This document shows positions 43,399 through 51,538 of a stretch of 64,000 nt of DNA, one piece after another. Position numbers and translations under genes: made by a program. The stretch's first letter is position 1; each line of letters starts with the position of its first letter. Origin of the DNA: an uncultured Clostridium sp. (GTDB taxonomy: Bacteria; Bacillota; Clostridia; Clostridiales; Clostridiaceae); contig NZ_CAKVJA010000008.1 of assembly GCF_934754925.1 (NCBI RefSeq), positions 11,423 through 75,422 of the forward strand, written 5' to 3'. The notes under the pieces were generated by a model, which searched no databases, was not told the origin of the DNA, and saw only the letters and a list, made by a program, of their open reading frames with translations.

Positions 43399-44808
43399 AT
43401 GAGTGAATCAAATAGGAAAAGAAAAAAGCGTTCTAAAAAGAAAGGGTGGTCAATTAAAAAGAAAGTTATAATATCTACATTTATTATTTTTGCTTTATTA
43501 ATATCTACTCTTGCAACAGGATATATGTATATTAGAAGCAAAATATATTCGGGATTAAATCCATCAGAAACTATATCTGATACTGAATATAAGGAAGTTG
43601 AAGGGATAACAAACGTTCTATTGATAGGAACTGATGCAAGAACATTGGATGAAGCGTCAAGAGCAGATTCTATTATAATTGCTACATTAGATAATAATAG
43701 AAAACAAATAAGATTAACTTCATTATTTAGGGATACTCTAGTTAATATTCCAGGTCATGGAGAAGGAAAATTAAATGCTGCATTAGCATATGGGGGACCG
43801 GAGCTTTTAATTGAAACTATAAAAGAAACTTATGGAATTAGTCTTGATAAATATGTAATTATTAATTTCTGGGGATTTGAAGCAATTATTGATCAAATGG
43901 GAGGATTAGAGCTAAATGTAGAAGAGTATATGCTTAATGAATTAAATAAGTATATTGGTGAGTCTACAGGTGGAAATGACTGCCCAGTTACAGAAGCTGG
44001 ATTACAAGTTTTAAATGGAAAACAAGCTTTATCTTATGCAAGAATAAGAAAAGGTGTTGGAGATGAATATGCAAGAACTGATAGACAAAGAGAAGTTTTA
44101 ATAAAGGTAGCAGAAAAGTTAAAAGAAACTAAACCAAGTAAATACTTAGGAATAATGAATAATATGTTAGAGTATATAAAAACAAATATTGAGCCAATTC
44201 AAGCGTTAAATATGGCATATACTATATATAAGTTCCCAAGTTTAGATATTGAGCAACTTCAAATACCAATTCCTGATTTAGCTTATGGTGGTTTATATAA
44301 AAACTTAGGTTGGGTATTTTTAATGGATAGGCAGCAAAATGCTAAGTTCTTAGATCAATTTATATTTGAAGGTAAGCTTCCAAATCCAGATGAATATGAT
44401 TATAATTCCTTTAATGAAGCAATGTCTGAATACAAATCAGAGTCAGAAGAATATAATAATAAGCATAATATTAAACCAGAAGATTATATAGATAATAGTG
44501 AAGATATTGTTATTCCACCATCTAGTAATACAAATAGTAATAGCAATAGTAATAGTAATAGCAATAGTAATAGCAACAGCAACAGTAATAACAATAATAA
44601 TAGTAATAATAGTAATAATGGTGGAACAAGTACAGAAACTCCAAGTACTCCAGAACAACCAGTAGTTCCAGAAGAGCCAACTACGCCAAGTGAACCAAGT
44701 ACGCCAAGTGAACCAAGTACGCCAGAGGAGCCAAGTACGCCACAAGAACCAGTAGTTCCAGAAGAGACGATTACTCCAGAGAATCCAGCACCTTCTGGAG
44801 AGGTTTAA
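43399..44808 (+). CDS. LytR-CpsA-Psr (LCP) family cell-wall glycopolymer transferase
   Basis: LCP enzymes attach teichoic acids or other glycopolymers to peptidoglycan. The 469-residue product has a basic start, a membrane anchor (VIISTFIIFALLISTLATGYMY at about 24-45) and the LCP domain: TNVLLIGTDARTLDEASRAD at about 72-91, then LTSLFRDTLVNIPGHG at about 108-123 with the pyrophosphate-binding Arg, and YARIRKGVGDEYARTDRQRE at about 213-232. After about residue 375 a low-complexity tail follows: a run of Asn-Ser pairs, then Pro/Glu/Thr/Ser repeats (EPSTPSEPSTPEEPSTPQEP), probably spanning the wall. SD AAGGGATGG before the ATG. Confidence 0.94.
   Translation: MSESNRKRKKRSKKKGWSIKKKVIISTFIIFALLISTLATGYMYIRSKIYSGLNPSETISDTEYKEVEGITNVLLIGTDARTLDEASRADSIIIATLDNNRKQIRLTSLFRDTLVNIPGHGEGKLNAALAYGGPELLIETIKETYGISLDKYVIINFWGFEAIIDQMGGLELNVEEYMLNELNKYIGESTGGNDCPVTEAGLQVLNGKQALSYARIRKGVGDEYARTDRQREVLIKVAEKLKETKPSKYLGIMNNMLEYIKTNIEPIQALNMAYTIYKFPSLDIEQLQIPIPDLAYGGLYKNLGWVFLMDRQQNAKFLDQFIFEGKLPNPDEYDYNSFNEAMSEYKSESEEYNNKHNIKPEDYIDNSEDIVIPPSSNTNSNSNSNSNSNSNSNSNSNNNNNSNNSNNGGTSTETPSTPEQPVVPEEPTTPSEPSTPSEPSTPEEPSTPQEPVVPEETITPENPAPSGEV
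44527..44793 (+). repeat. Hexanucleotide and 18-bp tandem repeats in the LCP gene
   Basis: About 44527-44628 is an (AATAGY)n-like hexamer array coding Asn-Ser pairs. About 44683-44790 is an imperfect array based on a CCAAGTACGCCAGAAGAG-like unit coding Pro-Ser-Thr-Pro-Glu-Glu variants. Unit lengths are multiples of three, so copy changes would keep the frame. Confidence 0.8.
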
Positions 44809-44842
44809 ATAATTCAATAAGTTATTTAAGTGTAAAAATATA

Positions 44843-44874
44843 AAAAGCGATGAGTAAAATCATCGCTTTTATAT
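44843..44874 (+). terminator. Intrinsic terminator after the LCP gene
   Basis: AAAAGCGATGA (44843-44853) and TCATCGCTTTT (44860-44870) form a perfect 11-bp stem. Confidence 0.9.
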
Positions 44875-44979
44875 TTAACAATATTATTAATATAAGTTTA
44901 TTAAATTATTATTAATATGATAATTTATACCATAATATATGATATAATAATTAAAAGAATAATAGGGAGGAATAAAATA

Positions 44980-45630
44980 ATGAGCTCGTTTAGAATGGAA
45001 TTATTAGGAGTAATTTTGAAAATACCAGCTATATTAATAGCTTTTACTGCCCAAGGTTATGCAAAAGCTTTAGTTGCAGATAAATTAGGTGATAAAACGC
45101 CAAGATTTCAAGGTAGACTAACTTTAAACCCAGCTGCACATATAGACTTAATTGGATTTATAATGATTTTAATAGCTGGATTTGGATGGACTAAACCTTT
45201 AAACACAAATCCAAGCGCTTATAAAAGAGGATATAAAGATGCAATAAAAGTTTCTATTGCAGCACCATTAGCTAACTTATTAGTAGGTCTTTTAGGAACA
45301 ATATTATATGTAGGTACATATAAATTTTTATCTAATATCTTACCAGATACAATATACTTCATATTAATTAATATGGTATTACTAATTGCAACTGTAAATG
45401 TAAGTTTATTTGTATTTAATTTATTGCCTATACCAGGATTAGCTGGATTTGAAATATTTAGAGATTTATGGCCAAAAACATTTTATAAGGTTTCAGATAA
45501 AATATATCAATATCAATTTTTAATACTTATTGCAATTATATTTATCGGTGGAACTATTTTATCAATACCAGTTAACCTTATTTTGAATGGATTTATGGCT
45601 TTCGCAAAATTAATATTTGGAATTATTTAA
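44980..45630 (+). CDS. M50 (site-2 protease) family homologue lacking the zinc motif
   Basis: The 216-residue membrane protein has the layout of the short M50 proteases (SREBP site-2 type): four to five hydrophobic segments, VADKLGDKTPRFQGRLTLNP at about 32-51, AAHIDLIG and a late NLLPIPGLAG. Where active members have HExxH just before ADKLGD, this one reads QGYAK (residues 25-29), and the third zinc ligand (Asp of PxLDG) is Ala154. It is therefore probably not a protease. ATG 44980 follows GGGAGG with an 8-base spacer; 21 upstream in-frame codons lack an SD. It lies between the LCP gene and a convergent Ppx-like gene. Confidence 0.85.
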   Translation: MSSFRMELLGVILKIPAILIAFTAQGYAKALVADKLGDKTPRFQGRLTLNPAAHIDLIGFIMILIAGFGWTKPLNTNPSAYKRGYKDAIKVSIAAPLANLLVGLLGTILYVGTYKFLSNILPDTIYFILINMVLLIATVNVSLFVFNLLPIPGLAGFEIFRDLWPKTFYKVSDKIYQYQFLILIAIIFIGGTILSIPVNLILNGFMAFAKLIFGII

Positions 45631-45662
45631 AAGGTGGCAATTAATTTTGCCACCTTTCTTTT
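45630..45662. terminator. Bidirectional terminator between the M50-like and Ppx-like genes
   Basis: AAAGGTGGCAA (45630-45640) and TTGCCACCTTT (45647-45657) form a perfect 11-bp stem. The Ppx-like stop codon lies in the loop region. Confidence 0.9.
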
Positions 45663-47158
45663 TCTATAAATAAATCTCTATGATATATTTCTTTAAAAAA
45701 CTCTCTACCACGCATTGCTTGATGTATTTCTACATCTAAGTTGCTAGGTGATGAGACAGTAATAATAACTTTTTCATCATCAAAATAAACTCTTAATTTT
45801 TTTACTACACCAACAAGACTTCTATCTAAACCTTCAGAAATTTTTACTAATGCACCAATTTTATTAATTATATCAATATCTAGTTTATTGATTAGATAAG
45901 AAAATTGAGCTAAAGGTAAATGATAATTATTAAATCTATGAGAAGCTGCAATAGCTGCACTCATTAGATGCTCTTTGTGTGTAAGTTCATTAATAAATGA
46001 ATTTAAAATAATATAGAAGGAGTGTTTATGATGATTTTGATAATTGATACTAACTCCACAATCATGAAGCATAGTTCCTGTTTTTAATATATTTAAATAC
46101 TTATCATCTAATCTATGAAGGGGTTTTAATTCTTCAAATAAAATAGATGATAAAAAGTATACTTGTTGTGCATGAGGAATATTAGCATTTAATGAGTTTA
46201 ATATACCATAAATACTATAATCTAAAATGTTTTCTATTACATCATAATTTTTATAAAGATAATCGTAAAGAAGTCCTTCCCTAATTGAATTATTAGATAC
46301 TTGTATGTTATCTGGCGATACTGTCTTGGTTATCTCATTGAGTATAAGTAAAGAGCTAAATATACTATCTACCATATCTAAATCAATTCCTTCAACTTTA
46401 CGACGAAGCTTTAAATCCTTACATTTTATAATGTTATAAAGTTCATGAATTCCTATTTCAGATAATTCATAATTGTTAATTAATTCTAAGGGATAATGAG
46501 TTTTAAATTTATCCATTTTAACCATTGTCTTAGCAAAATCACCTACAATAACTATGGATTCAAATTTATCATTTAGCCAAGATATATTATTTAATTTACT
46601 TCTTACGAAAGAGGTGGATTCATCTAAATTTGAATTTAATATCCTATCAGCTATATTGAATGTATAAGCTAAATTTATTCCACCAAAGGGTAGTAATTCC
46701 CAATTGGCAATTTCTTTATTTTTTATAGATATTAAATTAGTTGATGTTCCTGTTATTTCAACTATAAGAGAATTGGTTATATTTAAACTTCTATTCACAC
46801 TTAATGCAGTAAATTTAATTTCTTCTTCAGGTGATAAAACCTTTAAATCTAAATTAAGGTTTAATTTTATCATATCCACAATAGATTCACTATCTTTTAA
46901 ATCATTAAAAAAACTAGTTGTAATAGTAAATATTTCTTTAGTACCAGAGGCTTCACAAAGAGACTTATATGTTCTTAATGTAGATAGAATATAATTAAAT
47001 TTTTCGTTACATAAAATACATTTCTTAGATAATTCATAGCAAACCTTAAAAGGAGTCTTTAGTTCATCTATAATTTTAAAATATCCTACATCCTCTACTT
47101 CTGCTAGCATTAATCTTATTTTACTAGAACCTATATGAATTATACCAACTCGAATCAT
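45641..47158 (-). CDS. Ppx/GppA-family protein with HD-type C-terminal domain, degenerate
   Basis: The 505-residue product aligns with exopolyphosphatase/pppGpp phosphatase proteins: an N-terminal actin-like ASKHA fold (1-300), and a C-terminal HD-type domain with LHDCGVSINYQNHHKHSFYI at about 356-375. Key loops deviate: the first phosphate loop IDIGSNSxRL reads IHIGSSKIRL (Asp to His8), and the second, DIGGGSTE, reads EITGTSTN (134-141). The Glu-rich segment LSPEEEIKF is kept. It may bind polyphosphate or (p)ppGpp without hydrolysing it. It is divergent from the ArgRS-like gene. Confidence 0.82.
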   Translation of the reverse strand: MIRVGIIHIGSSKIRLMLAEVEDVGYFKIIDELKTPFKVCYELSKKCILCNEKFNYILSTLRTYKSLCEASGTKEIFTITTSFFNDLKDSESIVDMIKLNLNLDLKVLSPEEEIKFTALSVNRSLNITNSLIVEITGTSTNLISIKNKEIANWELLPFGGINLAYTFNIADRILNSNLDESTSFVRSKLNNISWLNDKFESIVIVGDFAKTMVKMDKFKTHYPLELINNYELSEIGIHELYNIIKCKDLKLRRKVEGIDLDMVDSIFSSLLILNEITKTVSPDNIQVSNNSIREGLLYDYLYKNYDVIENILDYSIYGILNSLNANIPHAQQVYFLSSILFEELKPLHRLDDKYLNILKTGTMLHDCGVSINYQNHHKHSFYIILNSFINELTHKEHLMSAAIAASHRFNNYHLPLAQFSYLINKLDIDIINKIGALVKISEGLDRSLVGVVKKLRVYFDDEKVIITVSSPSNLDVEIHQAMRGREFFKEIYHRDLFIEKERWQN

Positions 47159-47232
47159 ATAACACCATTCCTATCATTAATACTTTATATAATTATTATG
47201 ATATATAAAAATGAAATAAAAATAAAGGTTTA

Positions 47233-47262
47233 TTGACAAAAAATATTTTTCTTAGTTATAAT
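47233..47262 (+). promoter_or_regulatory. Sigma-A promoter for the ArgRS-like gene
   Basis: TTGACA (47233-47238), 18 bases, TATAAT (47257-47262). The start would be near 47269. Confidence 0.8.
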
Positions 47263-47311
47263 AAATTAAATAAAACTAAATTGAAAAATTAAGTGCTATG
47301 GTAGATATATT

Positions 47312-47345
47312 CGTCTTTTTGTGTTTCAAAGAGGCGTTTTTTTAT
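47312..47345 (+). terminator. Transcription attenuator in the leader of the ArgRS-like gene
   Basis: CGTCTTTTT (47312-47320), a 7-base loop and AAAGAGGCG (47328-47336) form a 9-bp stem with two G-T pairs, followed by seven T. The gene to its left runs on the other strand, so this hairpin lies inside the ArgRS-like leader. Confidence 0.72.
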
Positions 47346-47380
47346 TATTTCAGTAAAATATAAAAATAGGAGAATAAGTT

Positions 47381-49072
47381 ATGGATTATAAAAGGAAAGT
47401 TGCTGAAGTTATCAGAGAACAAATTGATATAAATTTACATAATATAGAGGAATTAATAGAAATTCCACCTAGCATAGAAATGGGAGATTATGCATTTCCA
47501 TGTTTTCAATTGGCTAAAGTTTTTAGAAAAGATCCTAATATCATTGCTGAAGAACTAAATAAAAAGTTAAGGAAAGATGGATTTGAAAAGGTTCGAAATT
47601 TAGGACCGTATGTAAACTTTTTTATTGATAAAAGTGAATTTAAAAAAGAGATTTTAGAAAAAATATTACTAGGAGGTAATAATTATGGAAAATCTAATAT
47701 TGGTAATGGTAAAACTATATGTATTGAATGCTCATCACCTAATATAGGTGATTATTTTAATGTAGGACATTTAGTTAGCGCTGTAATAGGGAATTGTCTT
47801 TATAAGTTATTTAATATAGGGGGATATAAAGTTGAATTAATCAATCATTTAGGGGATTGGGGAAGTAGATTTGACAAAATAATATATGCATATAAAAGAT
47901 GGGGAAATGATAAAGCATTAGTAGAAGATGTAACAACTGAACTTTTAAGAGTATATCATAAGTTTCGTGAAGATGGTAAAAGCTATTCATTGTTAGAGAA
48001 AGAGAAAAGATTATACTTTAAAGAGTTAGAAAATAATAATGAGAACACAGAGGGATTAATGGAAAAAGTTAAAGACTTAACTCTAAGAGAATTTGAAAGA
48101 ATTTATGGTATATTTAATATAAATTTTAATTCATATATAAGTAAATCTTTCTATGATGACAGAATTGATTCTTTAATTAATAAGTTAAAAGAAAAAATAA
48201 TATTATTTGAAAGCAATGGTACACAAATTATAATGCTTAATGAATATAATATGCCACCATGTGTTATTTTAGAAGAGAATAATAGAGTAAAATATGAAAC
48301 AATAGATTTAGTTGCTACTATTTATAAAAAAAATACTTATAATTTTGATAAATGCATATATGTTTTTGGGGCTTCAGAAACGCTATATTTTAAGAAAATA
48401 TTTAAGGTTTTAGAGTTGTTAGGATACCAATGGGTAAGTGATTGTATTCATGTTAGATTTGGATTATTTAAATTTCAGGATAGAAGCTATTTTGCAAGAG
48501 TTGGTGAAGTTCATCTATTAGATGATCTAATAGATAAAGCTATAGAAAAATCTTTAGAAATTATAAATGAAAAAAATTTAAGTTTAGTAAATAAAGAAGA
48601 AGCGGCTAAGAAAATAGCTATAGGGGCATTAATATTTACTTGTTTAAATAGTCCAAGAGAGAAGGATATAGTATTTAATTTAAATGAAGCTATATCATTT
48701 GAAGGTGAAACTAGTCCATATATACAATATGTATACTTAATAGCTAAAAATATATTAAAAAATGCTAAAGAACTTGATGTAAATCCAAATTTCAGAAAGT
48801 TAAATTCTAAAGAGGAATCTGATTTAGTTAGGGTTCTTGAGGGATTTAACAAGGTAATTAGTGAGTCTACAGAAAAGTTAGAGCCATGTATAATAGCAAA
48901 ATACACAATAAAGCTTGTTAATACTTTTAGTAAGTTTTATAATTCTCATCCTATATTAAGTTTGGAGGATGAGGAGTTAATGAAAGCAAGATTAATTTTA
49001 GTTGAAGCTACTTGTCAAATAATTAAGAATTCATTAGATTTAATGGGAATTGAAGTAGTGGAAAATATATAA
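47381..49072 (+). CDS. Arginyl-tRNA synthetase homologue with altered active site
   Basis: The 563-residue product aligns end to end with clostridial ArgRS. It has the N-terminal Add-1 domain (IEIPPSIEMGDYAFPCFQLA at about 26-45), the class I catalytic core (CSSPNIGDYFNVGHL) and the DALR anticodon-binding domain (FEGETSPYIQYVY onward). Three catalytic sites differ from the canonical form: HIGH is NVGH (127-130), the Lys of SPNIAKPF is Asp, and the KMSKS-equivalent (KLSTRNG type) is DRSYFARVG at about 366. The Arg of YATRDLA is Ile (YETIDLV). It is probably a paralogue and the canonical ArgRS should lie elsewhere. It is preceded by its own promoter and an attenuator. Confidence 0.88.
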   Translation: MDYKRKVAEVIREQIDINLHNIEELIEIPPSIEMGDYAFPCFQLAKVFRKDPNIIAEELNKKLRKDGFEKVRNLGPYVNFFIDKSEFKKEILEKILLGGNNYGKSNIGNGKTICIECSSPNIGDYFNVGHLVSAVIGNCLYKLFNIGGYKVELINHLGDWGSRFDKIIYAYKRWGNDKALVEDVTTELLRVYHKFREDGKSYSLLEKEKRLYFKELENNNENTEGLMEKVKDLTLREFERIYGIFNINFNSYISKSFYDDRIDSLINKLKEKIILFESNGTQIIMLNEYNMPPCVILEENNRVKYETIDLVATIYKKNTYNFDKCIYVFGASETLYFKKIFKVLELLGYQWVSDCIHVRFGLFKFQDRSYFARVGEVHLLDDLIDKAIEKSLEIINEKNLSLVNKEEAAKKIAIGALIFTCLNSPREKDIVFNLNEAISFEGETSPYIQYVYLIAKNILKNAKELDVNPNFRKLNSKEESDLVRVLEGFNKVISESTEKLEPCIIAKYTIKLVNTFSKFYNSHPILSLEDEELMKARLILVEATCQIIKNSLDLMGIEVVENI

Positions 49073-49131
49073 TAATTAAAATATAATATAGAAAACCTTT
49101 AGTAAAAAATAATGTTATAGTTTATTATAAG

Positions 49132-49165
49132 AAAATAAGAACTGCTTTTGCAGTTCTTATTTTTT
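49132..49165. terminator. Terminator between the ArgRS-like gene and the feo operon
   Basis: AAAATAAGAACTGC (49132-49145) and GCAGTTCTTATTTT (49150-49163) form a perfect 14-bp stem; it overlaps the end of the small Feo protein gene. Confidence 0.9.
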
Positions 49166-49288
49166 ATACTTGGGGCATTTTGATGAACAACCTGAACAGT
49201 TGCAGCCACCTTTTGAAGATTTTTTTATGTTTTTAAACAATATATATCCAGCAGCAATAACTAATAAAGCTGTAATTAAAATTTCCAA
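49157..49288 (-). CDS. FeoB-associated Cys-rich membrane protein
   Basis: A 43-residue protein: one membrane helix (ILITALLVIAAGYILF) followed by a short Lys/Cys tail (KGGCNCSGCSSKCPKYKK) with four Cys in CxCxxCxxxC spacing. This matches the small FeoB-associated Cys-rich family found at the end of Firmicute feo operons. The TTG start follows AAGGTG. It lies 16 bases after feoB, the last gene of feoA-feoB. It may tune FeoB or sense iron or redox state; this is not established. Confidence 0.88.
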   Translation of the reverse strand: MEILITALLVIAAGYILFKNIKKSSKGGCNCSGCSSKCPKYKK

Positions 49289-49304
49289 ATAAATTCACCT
49301 TCTT

Positions 49305-51062
49305 TTAAATAAATAATGAACCTATATTGAATACTATGAATGAAACTATCCAAGCTAAAACTAATTGGTAAGTTACAGAGAATAAAGTTAATTTAGGACC
49401 AAATTCCTTTTTCATAGTGCCAACAACAGTAATACAAGGTGTATAAAGTAAAATAAATACTAAAAATGATAATGCTGATAGTGCAGTGAAATGAAGAGGA
49501 AGCATTGCTTGTAAGTCCCCAGCAAATATTACACTCATTGAAGAAACAACTGTTTCTTTAGCAATTAAACCTGTTAATAATGATACTGAAGATTGCCAAT
49601 TACCAAAACCTAAAGGCTTAAATATTGGAGCAATAACGCCACCTATAGATGCTAGTATACTATTATTAACATCTGTCATTCCAGAAAAATTAAAGTTTGA
49701 TAAGAACCATAAGATTATACTCATAGCAAAAATTAATGTACCAGCTTTTACTAAAAATCCTTTTGTCTTTTCATATAACTGATTTAAAAGATTTTTTAAT
49801 GAAGGTAGTTTGTATTCAGGCAACTCTATAAGTAAAGGCTCTTCCTCATTTTTGAATATTGTATGTTTAAAGATTATACCTAGTATAAATGCTAATAATA
49901 TTCCTAAGAAGTAAAGTGAAGCAACAACTAATCCAATACTATTAGGGAAAAATACAGCTGCAAATATACTGTAAACAGGTAATCTAGCATTACAACTCAT
50001 TAAAGGAACTAATAAAGCTGTAAGTTTTCTATCTTTTTCACTTTCTAAAGTTCTAGCTGTCATAATTGCAGGAGCAGAACAACCAAAACCAATAATCATA
50101 GGAATGAAGGCTTTACCTGATAAGCCCATTTTTCTCATGATTTTATCCATTATAAAAGCAACTCTTGCCATATAGCCACTATCTTCTAAAATAGTTATAC
50201 ATGCGAAAAGTGATAGAATTATAGGTAATAATACTAATATTCCACCAACTCCGCCTATGATACCATCTATAATTAGTGATTGGAACCAAGGTGAAGTTCC
50301 ATGTATTAAGTTTTCAATTATAGGCACTAATGAGTCATTTAATAAGGAATCTAATAAATCAGAAAGAGGTTGTCCTATCCAAGAAAATGTTACTTGGAAT
50401 GTTAAAGCCATAATTACAAAGAAAATAGGATAAGCAAGCCATGGGTTTAGCATTATATTATCTAATTTTTCTTTTACAGTTTTTTTAGATTCATTATTTT
50501 TTTTAGTACACTGACTTAATATGTTTTCTATGTAAGTATAAGTTTCCTTTTCACAAGAAAAAATATAATCATTATTATCTATTTTATTAGAATTAATATT
50601 TTTTAAGGTGTTTTTTATATCAGATATACCTTCTTCCTTAGATGCTTGTATAGGAATAACAGTTACATTTAAAAGTTTTTCTAACTTTTTATAATCTATA
50701 TCTATACCTTTCTTTTCGGCCACATCTATCATATTTATAGCTAAAATAATAGGCTTTTTAAATTGTTTTAATTGCATTGTTAAATATAAATTTCTATCTA
50801 TGTTAGAAGCATCAATTATATTTAATATTAAATCTACTTGTCCATTTTCTAAAAACTCTTTTGAAACTTTTTCTTCATTTGAGAAAGTATCCATGGCATA
50901 TATGCCAGGTAAATCTACTATTTTAAAGTCATCAAAGAATCCTTCTTTTTTATCTACAGTTACTCCAGCCCAGTTACCAACTCTTTGATTAGAACCAGTC
51001 AGGCTATTAAAAAGTGTAGTCTTTCCAACGTTGGGGTTACCAAGCAAAGCTACATTTTTCAT
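49305..51062 (-). CDS. feoB: Ferrous iron transporter FeoB
   Basis: FeoB imports Fe2+ under anaerobic conditions. The 585-residue product has an N-terminal G domain (GNPNVGKTTLFNSLTGSNQR at 7-26, DLPGIYAM at about 54, NMID at about 110), a helical spacer and a membrane part with two Gate motifs, including GFGCSAPAIMTARTLESEKD (about 325-344) and CNARLPVYSI. It is shorter than E. coli FeoB (773), as usual for clostridia with a small C-terminus. SD AAGGGGATG. It lies between feoA and the Cys-rich protein. Confidence 0.96.
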   Translation of the reverse strand: MKNVALLGNPNVGKTTLFNSLTGSNQRVGNWAGVTVDKKEGFFDDFKIVDLPGIYAMDTFSNEEKVSKEFLENGQVDLILNIIDASNIDRNLYLTMQLKQFKKPIILAINMIDVAEKKGIDIDYKKLEKLLNVTVIPIQASKEEGISDIKNTLKNINSNKIDNNDYIFSCEKETYTYIENILSQCTKKNNESKKTVKEKLDNIMLNPWLAYPIFFVIMALTFQVTFSWIGQPLSDLLDSLLNDSLVPIIENLIHGTSPWFQSLIIDGIIGGVGGILVLLPIILSLFACITILEDSGYMARVAFIMDKIMRKMGLSGKAFIPMIIGFGCSAPAIMTARTLESEKDRKLTALLVPLMSCNARLPVYSIFAAVFFPNSIGLVVASLYFLGILLAFILGIIFKHTIFKNEEEPLLIELPEYKLPSLKNLLNQLYEKTKGFLVKAGTLIFAMSIILWFLSNFNFSGMTDVNNSILASIGGVIAPIFKPLGFGNWQSSVSLLTGLIAKETVVSSMSVIFAGDLQAMLPLHFTALSALSFLVFILLYTPCITVVGTMKKEFGPKLTLFSVTYQLVLAWIVSFIVFNIGSLFI

Positions 51063-51087
51063 TTTGTCATCCCCTTTATTTTTATAA

Positions 51088-51309
51088 TTAAGCTGTTAAA
51101 ATAATATTTTTAGCATCTTTTTTACGTATAGCTAAATCAAAACCTCTTAGGTTGACTACTAAAGGATCACCTAAAGGAGCAATTCTTTTTAATTCTATTT
51201 CAGTTCCTTCAATAAGTCCTAAGGCATAAAGTCTTTTACTAAGTTTACTATTTCCGTTTATTTCATATATCTTAGCTTTTTCTCCAACCTTTAAATCACA
51301 AATACACAT
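51088..51309 (-). CDS. feoA: FeoA-domain protein
   Basis: The 73-residue SH3-like protein (CDLKVGEKAKIYEINGNSKL at about 4-23, RLYALGLIEGTEIELKRIAP, DPLVVNLRGFDLAIRKKDAK) has the normal FeoA length. It assists FeoB, probably by contacting its cytoplasmic domain. First gene of feoA-feoB-(Cys-rich), with the SD GAGGTG and a Fur box 17 bases upstream of its start. Confidence 0.94.
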   Translation of the reverse strand: MCICDLKVGEKAKIYEINGNSKLSKRLYALGLIEGTEIELKRIAPLGDPLVVNLRGFDLAIRKKDAKNIILTA

Positions 51310-51325
51310 TTATATCACCTCTAAT

Positions 51326-51340
51326 TGAAAATCATTATCA
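51326..51340 (-). promoter_or_regulatory. Fur box upstream of feoA
   Basis: On the minus strand TGATAATGATTTTCA matches the 7-1-7 Fur consensus TGATAATNATTATCA at 13 of 14 defined positions. It suggests iron repression of the feo operon. Confidence 0.75.
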
Positions 51341-51538
51341 GAAAATCTAACATAATATATAATATCAATAAAATATAGCTTGGTCAATATAAGAACCATA
51401 TAAAAAACAAGTTTGCTATATATTTCAAAAAGTAAGAAGTATAAAAGGTATTCACTATATTAATAACATGATATAATAAAAAGATATAGATATAATAACT
51501 AAAAACAGGAGATAAATAATGTAAGAAAGAGTGATAGC

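Noticed and set aside
44527..44793. Possible CRISPR-like repeat array
   Set aside because: Units are 6 and 18 bases, contiguous, without unique spacers, and lie in a coding frame.
44443..44817. Trp-rich 124-codon frame on the minus strand
   Set aside because: It is the reverse of the Asn-Ser and Pro-rich repeats in the LCP gene; composition is an artefact of the repeats.
47300..47365. 21-codon leader peptide before the ArgRS-like gene
   Set aside because: The frame has no SD and no Arg codons, so classical peptide-based attenuation is not supported.
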